From Ascaphus truei (taxonomy: Eukaryota; Chordata; Amphibia; Anura; Ascaphidae): a DNA stretch of 64,000 nt. The stretch's first letter is position 1, and each line of letters begins with the position of its first letter. Under the pieces are notes generated by a model, which ran no database searches, was not told where the DNA came from, and saw only the letters and a program-made list of their open reading frames with translations. The stretch is from NCBI GenBank assembly GCA_036426205.1, contig CM071568.1, positions 41,356,784 to 41,420,783 on the forward strand. The letters run 5' to 3'. Made by a program: the position numbers and the translations under genes. Below, in pieces: positions 31,628 to 42,130 of this stretch.

Positions 31628-32405
31628 CAGAGAGCATGGCGACCACATCTGTACTAGAGATGGTAAAAACCATATTTCGGGAGTTTGAGGTATACTTCTC
31701 TATGAATCAAAGTACAGACATCTCACAGACAGTGTTCTGGATGGCCCATAAGGCAGTCATTAGGGGAGTGCTGATAAACATAGCATCTAGGAGAAAAAGA
31801 GAAAGACAGGTAAAACACTAGCACTCATAAAATAATTGATGGACAAAGAGAGACAGAACAAAGCAACCCCCTCCCCATTCCGACAGACGGCCTTTAACAC
31901 CACAAGGAGGGAATTAAATCTCTGCCTTCGAGACCAAACAGAGAAAGCCCTAAGATGGAAAGGACAACACTTTTATGAAAAGGGGAACAAGCCTCACACA
32001 CTACGAGCCCACAAACTTAGAACCATACAGAGTCAAAATCCCATACACGCCTTAAGATTAAAATTGGGGGAAGTCTCCCACAACCCAGAAGTAATCCTAG
32101 AAGAGTTGCATAAATATTACAGCACTCTCTATGATGCGGAGAAGGCGAGACACATGCCTTAAAATGAAAAGGCATTAGGTGCCTTCTTAGCATCATGTGA
32201 TTGCCTCCACTTGATCCCGTAGCAGACGAGTAACTTAAACAAGAGGATTAATAAGGAGGAGGTTACAGAGGCTATTAGCTTAAGCAACCCCTCAATGGCC
32301 CGGGACCAAATGGCTACACAGGCCAGTACTTTGGCAAAAAAAATTATCCCGCATATGGTTAAAATGCTAAATAGCCTCTTAGAGACCTTAGACATCCCGG
32401 CACAG
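31628..32405 (+). pseudogene. L1 LINE ORF2, endonuclease-RT linker remnant
   Basis: Frames at 31628-31821 and 31836-32162 encode the region before the reverse transcriptase: FWMAHKAVIRGVLINIASRR, then TTRRELNLCLRDQTEKALRW, FYEKGNKPHTLRA and LEELHKYYSTLYDAEK, typical of L1 ORF2. A degenerate continuation to 32405 reads EVTEAISLSNPSMARDQM. The catalytic reverse transcriptase core is absent beyond this point. Confidence 0.8.
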
Positions 32406-32714
32406 CTGTAACCCTGTAGTGAGATACTCCAGTGAAGCAGGACAGCATACTGTGAGTGATTTACTCCGGCTGGAAGCAGCACCGCGTGGCTGCCCGGACG
32501 TGAAGCATGAGGGGCTTGGTGTCAGAGACCCTGCGGCATGGGACCCTACCCCCATGTTCCCTGGGAGCATCTCCTGGTTACAGGCCTGTACCAGGAAGGA
32601 AGACGTGCACCAACGATACACAGGGGAGGGTAGCACTGCCCTCACATATACATTTGGGACAAGGGAGGCTCTGATGGACACTGGGTTCTAGGTGCTCAGA
32701 GCACTCTAAGTATT
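32406..32714. other. Unclassified sequence between L1 and chromovirus 2
   Basis: About 300 bp of GC-balanced sequence with no recognised family. It is the left flank of the chromovirus 2 insertion. Confidence 0.4.
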
Positions 32715-32719
32715 GTGGG
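32715..32719. repeat. Target-site duplication GTGGG of chromovirus 2 (left)
   Basis: GTGGG occurs here and at 40391-40395, just outside the outermost LTRs. Confidence 0.75.
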
Positions 32720-32900
32720 TGTCATATTCTCTAGCCTGCTGTACCCATGCTTGGCCACCGGGACTGCTGCCACTCTCAATGTCTTGTTCTAGCCTGCAGT
32801 ACCTATACTTGTCCACGGGATTGCTGCTGCTAAACTAAGGAACATTCCAGACCCTGATACCTGACACCTCTGCACCTGTGCTCCACCTCTCAGCCTGCAC

Positions 32901-32907
32901 ATATAAA
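32901..32907 (+). promoter_or_regulatory. TATA box of chromovirus 2
   Basis: ATATAAA lies so that its first T is 29 bp before the predicted RNA start at 32931, the usual distance for an RNA polymerase II core promoter. Confidence 0.75.
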
Positions 32908-32930
32908 CCTCCCTTTCCTGTTCCTCCCTT

Positions 32931-32940
32931 GCCTGTTTAT
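32931..32940 (+). promoter_or_regulatory. Predicted transcript 5' end (self-primer) of chromovirus 2
   Basis: GCCTGTTTAT is the exact reverse complement of ATAAACAGGC at 33152-33161, just inside the LTR. Position relative to the TATA box and this complementarity independently point to the same start. Confidence 0.82.
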
Positions 32941-33151
32941 ACTGGTTCCTTAGCTCCTGCAAGGTTCCTGTGTTTACTGCTGTGCTAGCTATTGCTATCA
33001 TCCTGTTCCAGTCTCCTCATTGCTGACCCCTGCTTGTTATCTGACTACTCAATCTGCCGCCTGCCTCTGACCTCTGCTTGTCACCCCTACTATGCTCCCT
33101 GCTGTTCCTGCCACTGGGATCCACTTCAGCCGAAGTCCAATCCTTGACAGA

Positions 33152-33161
33152 ATAAACAGGC
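33152..33161 (+). promoter_or_regulatory. Self-priming primer binding site of chromovirus 2
   Basis: ATAAACAGGC begins two bases after the end of LTR1 and pairs over ten bases with the predicted RNA start. The same site is present after LTR2 (37720-37729). Confidence 0.85.
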
Positions 33162-33167
33162 CCTACC

Positions 33168-34578
33168 ATGGATTCCGCTGGAACAGACACTCCATGACTT
33201 ACAACGTATCATGGTTGGTTACCAAGAACAACAAAGACAGGTGTTCAATCGTCTTGGCCGCTTGGAAGAACAAGCCGCCACCGCGGAAGCTGAGAATCGT
33301 GAACTACGTGCAGCCTTAATCACCATGTCTGGTCAAAACACTGTGCCTGTGCAAACCGCACCCTGTATATCCCTTCCGGAAAATTTTGGGGGGAAAAAAC
33401 AATCTTACCGGAATTTCCTTAATCAATGCAGACTTGTGTTCAAGCTTCAGCCCACCAGTTATCATACTGAAGAAGCCCAGGTTGGACTGATCATAACCCT
33501 GCTCAAGGATGAGGCCCTTGCTTGGGTCGCCCCTGTGTTAGAACAGGATAGGCCACTACTAAGGGACCTGGAGGAGTTCATCATAGCCATGAGTCTTATT
33601 TTTGATGACCCAAATCGTAGTGCAACCGCTGAGGCAACTCTGAACAATCTTCGTCAAGGAAGACGCTCGGCAGCTGAGTACGCCGCTGAATTCCGCAGAT
33701 GGGTTAACGATACTGATTGGAATGAGGCCGCGCAGAAATATCATTTTCGGCAGGGTCAAGTTAAAGACGAACTAGCCCGGGTGGAGCACCCAGAGAGATT
33801 TCAGGACTTTGTCCGTTTATGCATTCAAATTGATCGCAGGCTTACGGAAAGACGATTGGAGAGACAGGGGTTCATGCCAAGCAACCCCGGGTTTAGAGAT
33901 GTCAGTACCACAAGACATTCCAGGGAGACTGAGGAGGAGCCGATGCAAGTAAATACACTGCGGGGACCCATATCAACCGGGGAAAGGAATAGACGCCGAA
34001 CAGAAGATCTCTGTTTATATTGCGGAAACGATGGGCACTATCTCACTGATTGCCAAAACAAGTCTAGGCGGTCTTCTTTCCAGCACCCTAGGAGAAATCA
34101 GCTGCATGCTATTTCAAAGACTGTTTTCTCTGCTTCTCAAGGGAAAGATAACCCTCCTTCGCTACACCCTCACCTTCTGGTTCCTATTATAATCGAGGAA
34201 GGAACACATCGTTTTTCAACCACAGTAATGGTCGACTCAGGGGCGGCAGGGAATTTTATGGACATAGAATTCGCCAAGAACTATTCGGTATCATTTGTAG
34301 CCAAGGAATCGCCAGAAAGGATGGAAGTCGTTGACGGTTCTCCCTTGAGCTCTGGACCTGTTACCCATGAAACAAGTAACTTAACACTAATCATGGAGCC
34401 CAATCACAAGGAGAAGATTTCATTTGGTCTCATTCCATCACCTTTGTTTCCAGTGATTCTGGGAATTCCATGGCTCATAATCCATAACCCACTAATTGAC
34501 TGGAAGACAAAGACCCTCACGTTTCCCTCGGAGCACTGTCAGCTAGCCTGTCTACCTAAAACTCCTATACCAGAGTAG
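33168..34578 (+). pseudogene. Chromovirus 2 gag-protease (one frame, minor break at the start)
   Basis: The natural start is probably the ATG at 33168-33170, which lies just after the primer site as in chromovirus 1. A one-base frame error before 33211 separates it from the 455-codon open frame 33211-34578. That frame has a coiled-coil N-terminus (RLGRLEEQAATAEAENRELR), the sushi-type capsid region (FLNQCRLVFKLQP, LLKDEALAWVAPVL, SAAEYAAEFRRWV), one CCHC knuckle (CLYCGNDGHYLTDC, about residues 268-281) and then, without a frame change, the protease motif TVMVDSGAAGNFMD (about 341). The frame ends at a TAG (34576-34578) before the reverse transcriptase. Confidence 0.88.
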
Positions 34579-36330
34579 GAATACATAAAATTTCCTCGTC
34601 TCAAGAAAATCTTCTGCCGGCTCCTTACTCTGAGTTTTTAGATGTGTGTGACAAGAAGAATGCGGATACGCTTCCCCCACATCGCTCTTATGACTGTCCC
34701 ATTGAATTATTACCAGGTGTTGCCATTCCGTTTGGAAGAATTTATTCCCTCTCAGAACCGGAATTGAAGGTCCTCAATGACTGAACCTATCAAAGGGTTT
34801 TATCCGACCCTCTAATTCTCCAGCAGGCACTGCGCTCTTCTTCGTGGGAAAGAAAGACGGTTCTCTACGCCCCTGCATTGATTATCGGGAACTAAATAAG
34901 ATTACGGTGAAGAACAGGTACCCATTACCTCTGATTCCTGAACTATTGGAAAGAATCCGGTCAGCCAAAATCTTTACCAAATTAGATCTCAGAGGAGCGT
35001 ATAATTTGGTCCACATTCGACCCGGTGACGAATGGAAAACAGCCTTCCGTTATGGGCACTATGAATATCTGGTGATGCCTTTTGGACTCTGTAATGCCCC
35101 TGCTACCTTCCAGCATTTAATCAATGATGTCCTCCGAGAGTTTTGGACCAATTCGTAGTGGCATACCTGGATGACATCCTAGTCTTCTCAGATAACATCA
35201 TGAATCACCAGAGACATGTCCGAATTGTCCTTGTGCGTCTCTGTAAGTACAAATTGTACATCAAGTTAGAAAAATGCGAATTCGAAAAGACCAGCATGCA
35301 ATTTCTCGGTTACATCATCTCTCCCGAGGGTTTGAGTATGGACTCAGGCAAGATTCAAGCCATGGTGGAATGGCCAATCCCTCGAAATGAAAAGGACATT
35401 CAGAGATTTGTGGGCTTTGCCAATTTCTATAGACGTTTTATTAAAAATTTCTCTGGCATTATTGCCCCAACCACCCAACTCACACGGAAAGAATTCCCCT
35501 CCAAATGGTCTCCTAAAGCGGATGCGGCATTCGAACAATTGAAGTCACTCTTCACATCTGCCCCTATCCTCATCCATCCAAATCCAGAATTACCATTCAT
35601 CTTGGAAGTGGATGCATCCGACTCCGCTGTTGGAGCCATTCTGTCACAAAGAATTGGACCCAAGATGCTCCTTCATCCATGTGCCTTTTATTCATACCAA
35701 ATGTCAACAGCTGAACGAAATTATGACATCGGAAACAAAGAATTCTTGGCTATAAAATCTGCATTCTCTGAGTGGAGACATCTACTGGAGGGGGCCAATC
35801 ATCCAATTACGGTCTTTACGGATCACAGGAACTTAGAATTCATTCGATCCGCAAAGAGACTGTCTGCGCGACAAGCCAGATGGGCTCTCTTCTTTGCAAG
35901 ATTTCAGTTCCACATCTCATACCGCCCTGGCTCCAAGAATGGGAAAGCCGACGCCTTGTCACGGTCATTGCCTAATCCTAGTTCAGACAAAGAGCAAGAA
36001 GAAACTATTCTTCCAAAAAGAAATTTTCTGGGCGTCACATTCTCCTCTGATCTCCTCACACAAATAAAGGGGACTCTTTTCTTAAAAACCCTCCTCCGGA
36101 AGCAGAACTATTTCTATGTGATGGTCTCTGGAACTGTAAGGATCGTCTGTTCGTCCCTAAGGAGGTAAGATTAGAGGTGCTCCAATTAATGCACGACTCC
36201 TGACCTGCTGGTCACCCAGGTGTCCTCAAGACACAGGAACTGTTGTCTCGCTCTTTTTGGTGGCCTAAATTAGCACAAGATGTTAAAGACTATGTCCTCT
36301 CCTGTGAGACTGTGCTAGGACCAAGACCCC
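34579..36330 (+). pseudogene. Chromovirus 2 reverse transcriptase and RNase H, frame-broken
   Basis: The reverse transcriptase runs over 34844-35158 ([50 protein letters not shown]), then after a one-base shift 35143-36168 (VAYLDDILVFSDN with the catalytic Asp pair, FLGYIISPEGL, FANFYRRFIKNFSG). RNase H follows (LEVDASDSAVGAILSQ, YDIGNKEFLAIKSAF, VFTDHRNLEFI). A stop near 36168 precedes the integrase zinc-binding region (AGHPGVLKTQELL, FWWPKLAQDVKDYVLSC). The motifs are all well kept, with only a few single-base breaks. Confidence 0.9.
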
Positions 36331-37489
36331 TCGAGCATCACCGGTGGGTTTGCTGCAGCCTCTTCCGGTTCCAACTCATCCTTGGGGGTCCATATCAATG
36401 GATTTTATTGTTGAACTGCCCCGATCAAGTGGACATAATACCATCCTGGTAGTAGTGGATCGACTTGCAGAGATGGCTCACTTCATTGCAGCACAGAATC
36501 TTCCTTCTGCAGACCAGACAGCCAAGTTGATTGTGAAAGAGGTGTTTCTGCTTCATGGGGCTCCTGATGAGATCATATCCGATAGAGGGGTACAATTCAC
36601 TTCAAAATTTTGGAGGACCTTCCGTTCCTCTCTAGGAATTCGTTTAAATTTATCTTCTGGCTATCATCCACAATCCAATGGCCAGACAGAAAGGACCAAT
36701 CAGACTTTGGAACAATACTTACGATGTTTTGTTTGTCATCTCCAGGATGACTGGATTGATTTCCTACCATTAGCTGAGTTTTCATACAACAACTCACATC
36801 ATTCATCGACTCAGAAGAGTCCCTTTTTCTCAAATTAGGATTTCATCCAAACTTTATTCCTCGTTTTCCATCTTTGGGCCCCATTCCGACAGTTACAGAG
36901 AAACTGGAGACTGTGAGACATCCAGGAGACCCTCAAAGAGACACTTCGTGAGACTCAAGTAAAGTACAAAAGAGCAGCAGACCAACACAGCAGACCCTCC
37001 CCAGAATTTTAAGTCGGGAAAAAAGTCTGGCTTTCTACAAGAAATCTACGTTTAAAGGTTCCAACCATTAAATTGGGCCAAAAATACATCGGGCCATTTT
37101 GCATCTCAGCACTAATAAAGCCAGTGTCCTTCAGATTAGAGCTTCCTGAGACCATCAAAATACACCCTGTGTTTCATTCTTCTCTACTGAAACCTTTCCA
37201 TGAGAATCCGTTTCCTGGACGGAGACTTCCTCCCCCTGAACCCGTCCTCGTGGATAACGAAGAGGAATTCATTGTGGAGAGAATTTTGGATTCCAGGTTA
37301 CACCGAGGGAAACTACAGTACCTGGTTCACTGGGGGGGGCTATGGCCCAGAGGAGAGGTCTTGGGAACCCAAAGATTTTGTACATGCTCCGCGACTAGTC
37401 AAAGCTTCCACCGGAGATATCCAGACAAGCCTAGCAAGGATCGTCCGGAGAATGCTCTTGGGAGGGGGGAGAAATATCATATTCTCTAG
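36331..37489 (+). pseudogene. Chromovirus 2 integrase core and chromodomain, frame-broken
   Basis: The integrase core frame 36344-36838 has Asp in SMDFIVELPRSSG, Asp in EIISDRGVQF and Glu in NGQTERTNQ, so the catalytic triad is present. After a break, the frame 37073-37489 holds the C-terminal region (PVSFRLELPETIKIHPVFHS), then the chromodomain: EEFIVERILDSRLHRGK and LQYLVHW, with GPEERSWEP continuing in another frame after a G-run (37333-37340). Confidence 0.88.
37461..37474 (+). promoter_or_regulatory. Chromovirus 2 polypurine tract
   Basis: A purine run GGAGGGGGGAGAAA ends directly at the start of LTR2. Confidence 0.85.
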
Positions 37490-37717
37490 CCTGCTGTACC
37501 CATGCTTGGCCACCGGGACTGCTGCCACTCTCAATGTCTTGTTCTAGCCTGCAGTACCTATACTTGTCCACCGGGATTGCTGCTGATAAACTAAGGAACA
37601 TTCCAGACCCTGACTTCGCTACCTGCCGCCTGCCTCGGACCCCTGCTTGTTTCCTGACTTTGCTCCCTGCTGTTCCTGCCACTGGGATCCACTTCAGCCG
37701 AAGTCCAATCCTTGACA
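37475..37717 (+). repeat. Chromovirus 2 LTR2, internally deleted
   Basis: It matches LTR1 at both ends but lacks about 190 bp in the middle, including the TATA box and the RNA start. It begins with TATCA, as LTR3 does, where LTR1 has TGTCA. It is followed by the primer binding site and 'atggattccgc', the start of gag, so it sits where a 5' LTR of a second, tandem copy would be. Confidence 0.85.
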
Positions 37718-37849
37718 GAATAAACAGGCCCTACCATGGATTCCGCCGCTTGACCCTGTGCCCGTTCTTCCTACACCCCCTGTCCCCGCTGCCCGCCCTC
37801 TTACCCTCGGCCCCCCCGCCTTCATTGGACTCCTCCCTCTCCTTCTCTG
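37718..37849 (+). other. Primer site, gag start and unrelated C-rich filler
   Basis: The first 29 bp repeat the primer site and gag start of the element. The remaining ~100 bp are C-rich and match no part of the element. After this, the sequence joins the RNase H region. Confidence 0.6.
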
Positions 37850-39925
37850 AGTGGCATGGCATCTGGAGGGGGCCATCATCCATTACGGTCTTTAACGATC
37901 ACAGGAACTTAATTCATTCGATCCGCAAGAGACTGTCTGCGCGACAAGCCAGATGGGCCTCTTCTTTGCAAGATTTCAGTTCAACATCTCATACCGCCCT
38001 GGCTCAAGAATGGGAAAGCCGACGCCTTGTCACAGGTCATTGCCTAATCCTAGTTCAGACAAAGAGCAAGAAGAACACTATTCTTCCAAAAAGAAATTTT
38101 CTGGGCGTCACATTCTCCTCTATCCCCCACACAAATAAAGGGGACTCTTTTCTTAAAACCCTCCTCCGGAAGCAGAAACTATTTCTATGTGATGGTCTCT
38201 GGAACTGTAAGGATCGTCTGTTCGTCCCTAAGGAGGTAAGATTAGAGGTGCTCCATTAATGCACGACTCCTGACCTGCTGGTCACCCAGGTGTCCTCAAG
38301 ACACAGGAACTGTTGTCTCGCTCTTTTTGGTGCCTAAATTAGCACAAGATGTTAAAGACTATGTCCTCTCCTGTGAGACTGTGCTAGACCAACCCTCGAG
38401 CATCACCGGTGGGTTTGCTGCAGCCTCTCCGGTCCAACTCATCCTTGGGGGTCCATATCAATGGATTTTATTGTGTGAACTGCCCCGATCAAGTGGACAT
38501 AATACCATCCTGGTAGTAGTGGATCGACTTGCAGAGATGGCTCACTTCATGCAGCACAGAATCTTCCTTCTGCAGACCAGACAGCCAAGTTGATTGTGAA
38601 AGAGGTTTTTCTGCTTCAGGGGCTCCTGATGAGATCATATCCGATAGAGGTACAATTCACTTCAAAATTTTGGAGGACCTTCCGTTCCTCTCTAGGAATT
38701 CGTTTAATAAATTTATCTTCTGGCTATCATCCACAATCCAATGGCCACCAAAGGACCAATCAGACTTTGGAACAATACTTACGATGTTTTGGTTTGTCAT
38801 CTCCAGGATGACGGATTGATTTCCTACCATTAGCTGAGTTTTCATACAACAACTCACATCATCACGACTCAGAAGAGTCCCTTTTTCAAATGTAGGATTT
38901 CATCCAACTTTATTCCTCGTTTCTCCTCTTTGGGGGCCCCAGTCCGACAGTTACAGAAACGGAGAACTGTGATAACATCCAGGAACCCTCAAAGAGACAC
39001 TCGTGACGAATCATAAAGTACAAAGGAGCACAGAACAACACAGCAGACCCCCCAAATTTTAGAAGGTCGGGAAAAAAGTCTGCTTTCTACAAGAAATCTA
39101 CGTTAAAAGGTTCCAACCATTAATGGGGCCAAAAATAATCGGGCCATTTTTGCATCTCAGCACTAATAAAGCCAGTGTCCTTCAGATAGAGCTTCTGAGA
39201 CCATCAATACACCTGTGTTTCACTTCTTCTCTACTGAAACCTTTCCATAATCTGTTCCTGACGGAGACTCCCTCCCCCCTGAACCCTCTCGTGTTGGATA
39301 ACGTAAGAGGAATTCAATTGTTGGAGGAGATTTGGGATTCCAGGTTACACCCGAGTGGAAAACGAAGGAGTCTAGAATGAGGACAAACAGGAACGGGGCA
39401 GACCTTGCAGAAAGAAAAAATCCCAGGAGTAAATAAGGAATGTGGGTGAGTTGAAGAGAAGCGGCGATCACAACTACCACGGAGCTGGAAAGTGGAAAGA
39501 GACATAAAGAGAAGCAAGAACCTCTATAGGGGAAATAAATAGGGAGATAGGGGGGTAAAGGGTACAGAATAAAATAGGAAAAACGACAACAGGTAAAGCT
39601 AAGGAAGGAGTGGGAAATGGGGCTGGGTAGTCCTTGGCACATGTAGATAATAGTGTAAGAAGACAACGGTGAACAAACCTGGTACTCCATAACGCTGAAG
39701 TCTTCTGCGTAAATGACCGCTGGGCTCCTAGCTGAGGGGCATCTCGCTTTTTTACTACCAGACACATTCCCTGGTTCACCTGGTGGTTAGCTATGGCCCC
39801 TAGTCGAGTTCTTGTTTATCCCCCACCGCTTTGTACATGCTCCGCTACTAGTCAAAGCTTCCACCGTAGATTCCAGACACGCCATCCAGGATCGTCCGTA
39901 GAATGCTCTTGGTAGGTGTGAGAAA
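37850..39925 (+). repeat. Indel-ridden second copy of chromovirus 2 pol 3' half
   Basis: This stretch repeats 35767-37474 (RNase H, integrase, chromodomain) but with a single-base insertion or deletion every few tens of bases, often in short homopolymers; for example 'tttttggtggcc' (36257) appears as 'tttttggtgcc' (38326), and 'gatagaggggtac' (36581) as 'gatagaggtac' (38643). A ~405 bp stretch with no match to the element (39366-39770) interrupts the chromodomain part. No frame survives. The error pattern is typical of uncorrected long reads. Confidence 0.85.
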
Positions 39926-40390
39926 TATCATATTCTCTACCTCTTTACCCATGCTTTGGCCACCGGGACTGCTGGCCGGACCTCAATGTCTTGTTTTTCT
40001 AACTAACTATCCTGCGTACCTTACTTGTCCACCGTGATTTCTGCTGATAAACTAAGGAAACATTCCCAACCCTGAACCTGACACCGTCTGCACCTGTGCT
40101 CCACCTCTCATCATCCTGCACATATAAACCTTCCTTTCTGTTCCTCCCTCCCTTGCCTGTTTTACCTTGTTCCCTTAGCTCCTGCAAGGTTCCCTGTGTT
40201 TTTATTGCTGTGCTAGCTATTGCTAAATCATCCTGTTTCTAGTCTCCACTCCTCGTTGCTGCCCCGTGCCTTGTTTATCTTGAACTACTCAATCTGCCGC
40301 CTGCCTCGACCTCTGCTTTCCCCCCCTCCTATGCTCCGCTGGTCCTGCCACTAGGATCCACCTTTCAAGAGCGAGTCCAATCCTTGACTA
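39926..40390 (+). repeat. Chromovirus 2 LTR3 (outer 3' LTR, indel-rich)
   Basis: It matches LTR1 over the full length, including the middle part missing in LTR2, with many small indels. It ends 'ccttgacta' and is followed by the GTGGG target duplication. Confidence 0.85.
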
Positions 40391-40395
40391 GTGGG
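40391..40395. repeat. Target-site duplication GTGGG of chromovirus 2 (right)
   Basis: Partner of 32715-32719. Confidence 0.75.
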
Positions 40396-42130
40396 GACAA
40401 GTCCCCTATGTATTTGGCATTGTTATTGTTTTAATTTGTCGTTATTATTGCTTGTTTGCATATTATTATCGTGTGGGGTAACCCTACAGGGACCACGAAA
40501 AGGAGTTTGTATGGCTTATATGGCCGTTCTTTCGGCCCACAGACCAAGACCCTGTCCCCCTGAGCTGAAGGGGGAAGTGGTAAACAAACGCCCCGCCAGC
40601 AAAGGAGCGTGCCGTGGGTGATATAAGTGTAGCCTGGCCAGATGAATAAGGTAGACAATACGCGTCCTTAAAAAGGATTACGGATGTAAGTCCCGCCCCC
40701 AAGCGACGTGCGCGCCTCAAAGCCTATTGGCAGTGTTGTTTTGTTATAGTTACGGTAACTGCACTGTGTCATACACTGGGGCCGTTCACTGGGCGTTAGC
40801 CGAATGTTAATTGAGTGGGAGGAGTGTTAGCGTGCGTTTCACGCTGGTTTAACATGACGTCACACGTATTGCATTTGCGCATTGTGTTATCGGCCGTCCT
40901 TTCTGTCCAAACACGTCTGTTTAAAAAGAATACAGATGTACTCGTTTAGAACGAATGTAGTTTCGTATTCATTGTATTTGAAATAAAGATTTTATGTTTA
41001 ATGGTATTTTCAAGATGTATTGAACGCACAACGTACGCTTTGTTTTGCGCATGCGCTAACAGTTAGTGCAGCCAAGCGTGAAGTGCGTGCGCACACTAAG
41101 ATGTGCGCGCACATTTTTCAGTATACAGGCAACGTTCACATCATATACATAGTTATGCCTGCTACAAATTTAAAGAAACATTACATACTGATGTACACTT
41201 GTACTTCTAACATATAAGTGAGTGACGTGTGTATGTACACAATCATATAGAGCTGTGTAATGCGTTGTCACGGATACATATATAGTAAGGTGCCATATTT
41301 GACCATCATGTGTTTGCTGTGGTGTTTGCTGTGGTGTTTTGGTCTAGTGAGGGATCCGTAGCTGTACCTTCCACTGAGCAGTGACGTCACACGCGCCGGA
41401 GGAGAAACGGAGCTGAGCGTTCCAGGTTGCAGACGGCTGACATCCAGAGCCAGAGAGGAGGCGGTGAGATCGGATAAAACCCCCTAGAATCACTGTGATT
41501 GTGATAAATGCATTTTTAATTCTGGCACATTGTAAGTGCACATTTTATATGCTCATATTCATTTTATAAAGTTTTTGGAAAGACAGATCGCGCTGTGTAG
41601 CTTTGTTTCCTCCCATATGTACACCATGGTAACCCTGACGAGATAAGCCTGGAGGGATATCCACAATATACAGCTACTACCTGGGGTGGCAGCCCAATCT
41701 GCCAACTGCATACTTACCACTTACATCTTGTGAGTAGATAGACCGACAGAGCCAAGATATTGTCATTATTATTTCATCAGAGTCTCAACGTCTGCACTTA
41801 AATTTGCACTGTTTTCTGTTTTTATTTCCCTATATTTTGCTCCTCCTGGATTGTTTGAAATACATCTTTCTACTTGGAACCCTGGAAACAGGTTCTACCA
41901 GAGGGTTTGAGCAGGGTTTATTATTTGAGCACTAATATTAATTTTTTATTGCACTTGCACGTATCACTATTGTATATATTTAAGTTGTTAGCGCCTTATA
42001 TTCACTTATTCACAATATACTATCATTTTATGGCATGGTGTGTTTTATATATAACAACCATTCCCACTCTGCTAACACATTTGTGAATTATATTGTGTAA
42101 TGGAACGTATGACTGTCGAAACTATGTAAC
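40396..42130. other. No gene seen
   Basis: Mixed sequence with a CpG-containing part (40680-41110) rich in 'gcgc' and 'catgcgc' motifs, then AT-rich DNA. It may hold one end of the Harbinger transposon whose transposase lies at 43981-45298, but I could not find matching inverted termini. Confidence 0.4.

Larger units (their letters stand above)
32720..33149 (+). repeat. Chromovirus 2 LTR1 (5' LTR)
   Basis: 430 bp, from TGTCATATTC to CCTTGACA, with short inverted ends TGTCA/TGACA. It holds a TATA box and the self-priming RNA start. Confidence 0.92.
32720..40390 (+). mobile_element. Chromovirus 2: Tf1/sushi-type element with duplicated 3' part
   Basis: The layout is LTR1 (32720-33149), gag-pol (33168-37460), LTR2 (37475-37717, internally deleted), a second primer site and gag start, then a corrupted copy of the pol 3' half (37850-39925), then LTR3 (39926-40390). 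The outer ends are flanked by GTGGG. It differs from chromovirus 1 in LTR sequence and in having gag and protease in one frame. Several single-base breaks disable pol even in the clean half. The second half is either a tandem product of LTR recombination that later decayed, or unpolished assembly. Confidence 0.9.

Noticed and set aside
32720..37489. Envelope gene in either chromovirus
   Set aside because: No frame with a signal peptide, furin site or membrane anchor lies between integrase and the 3' LTR. The integrase ends in a chromodomain, as usual for the group.
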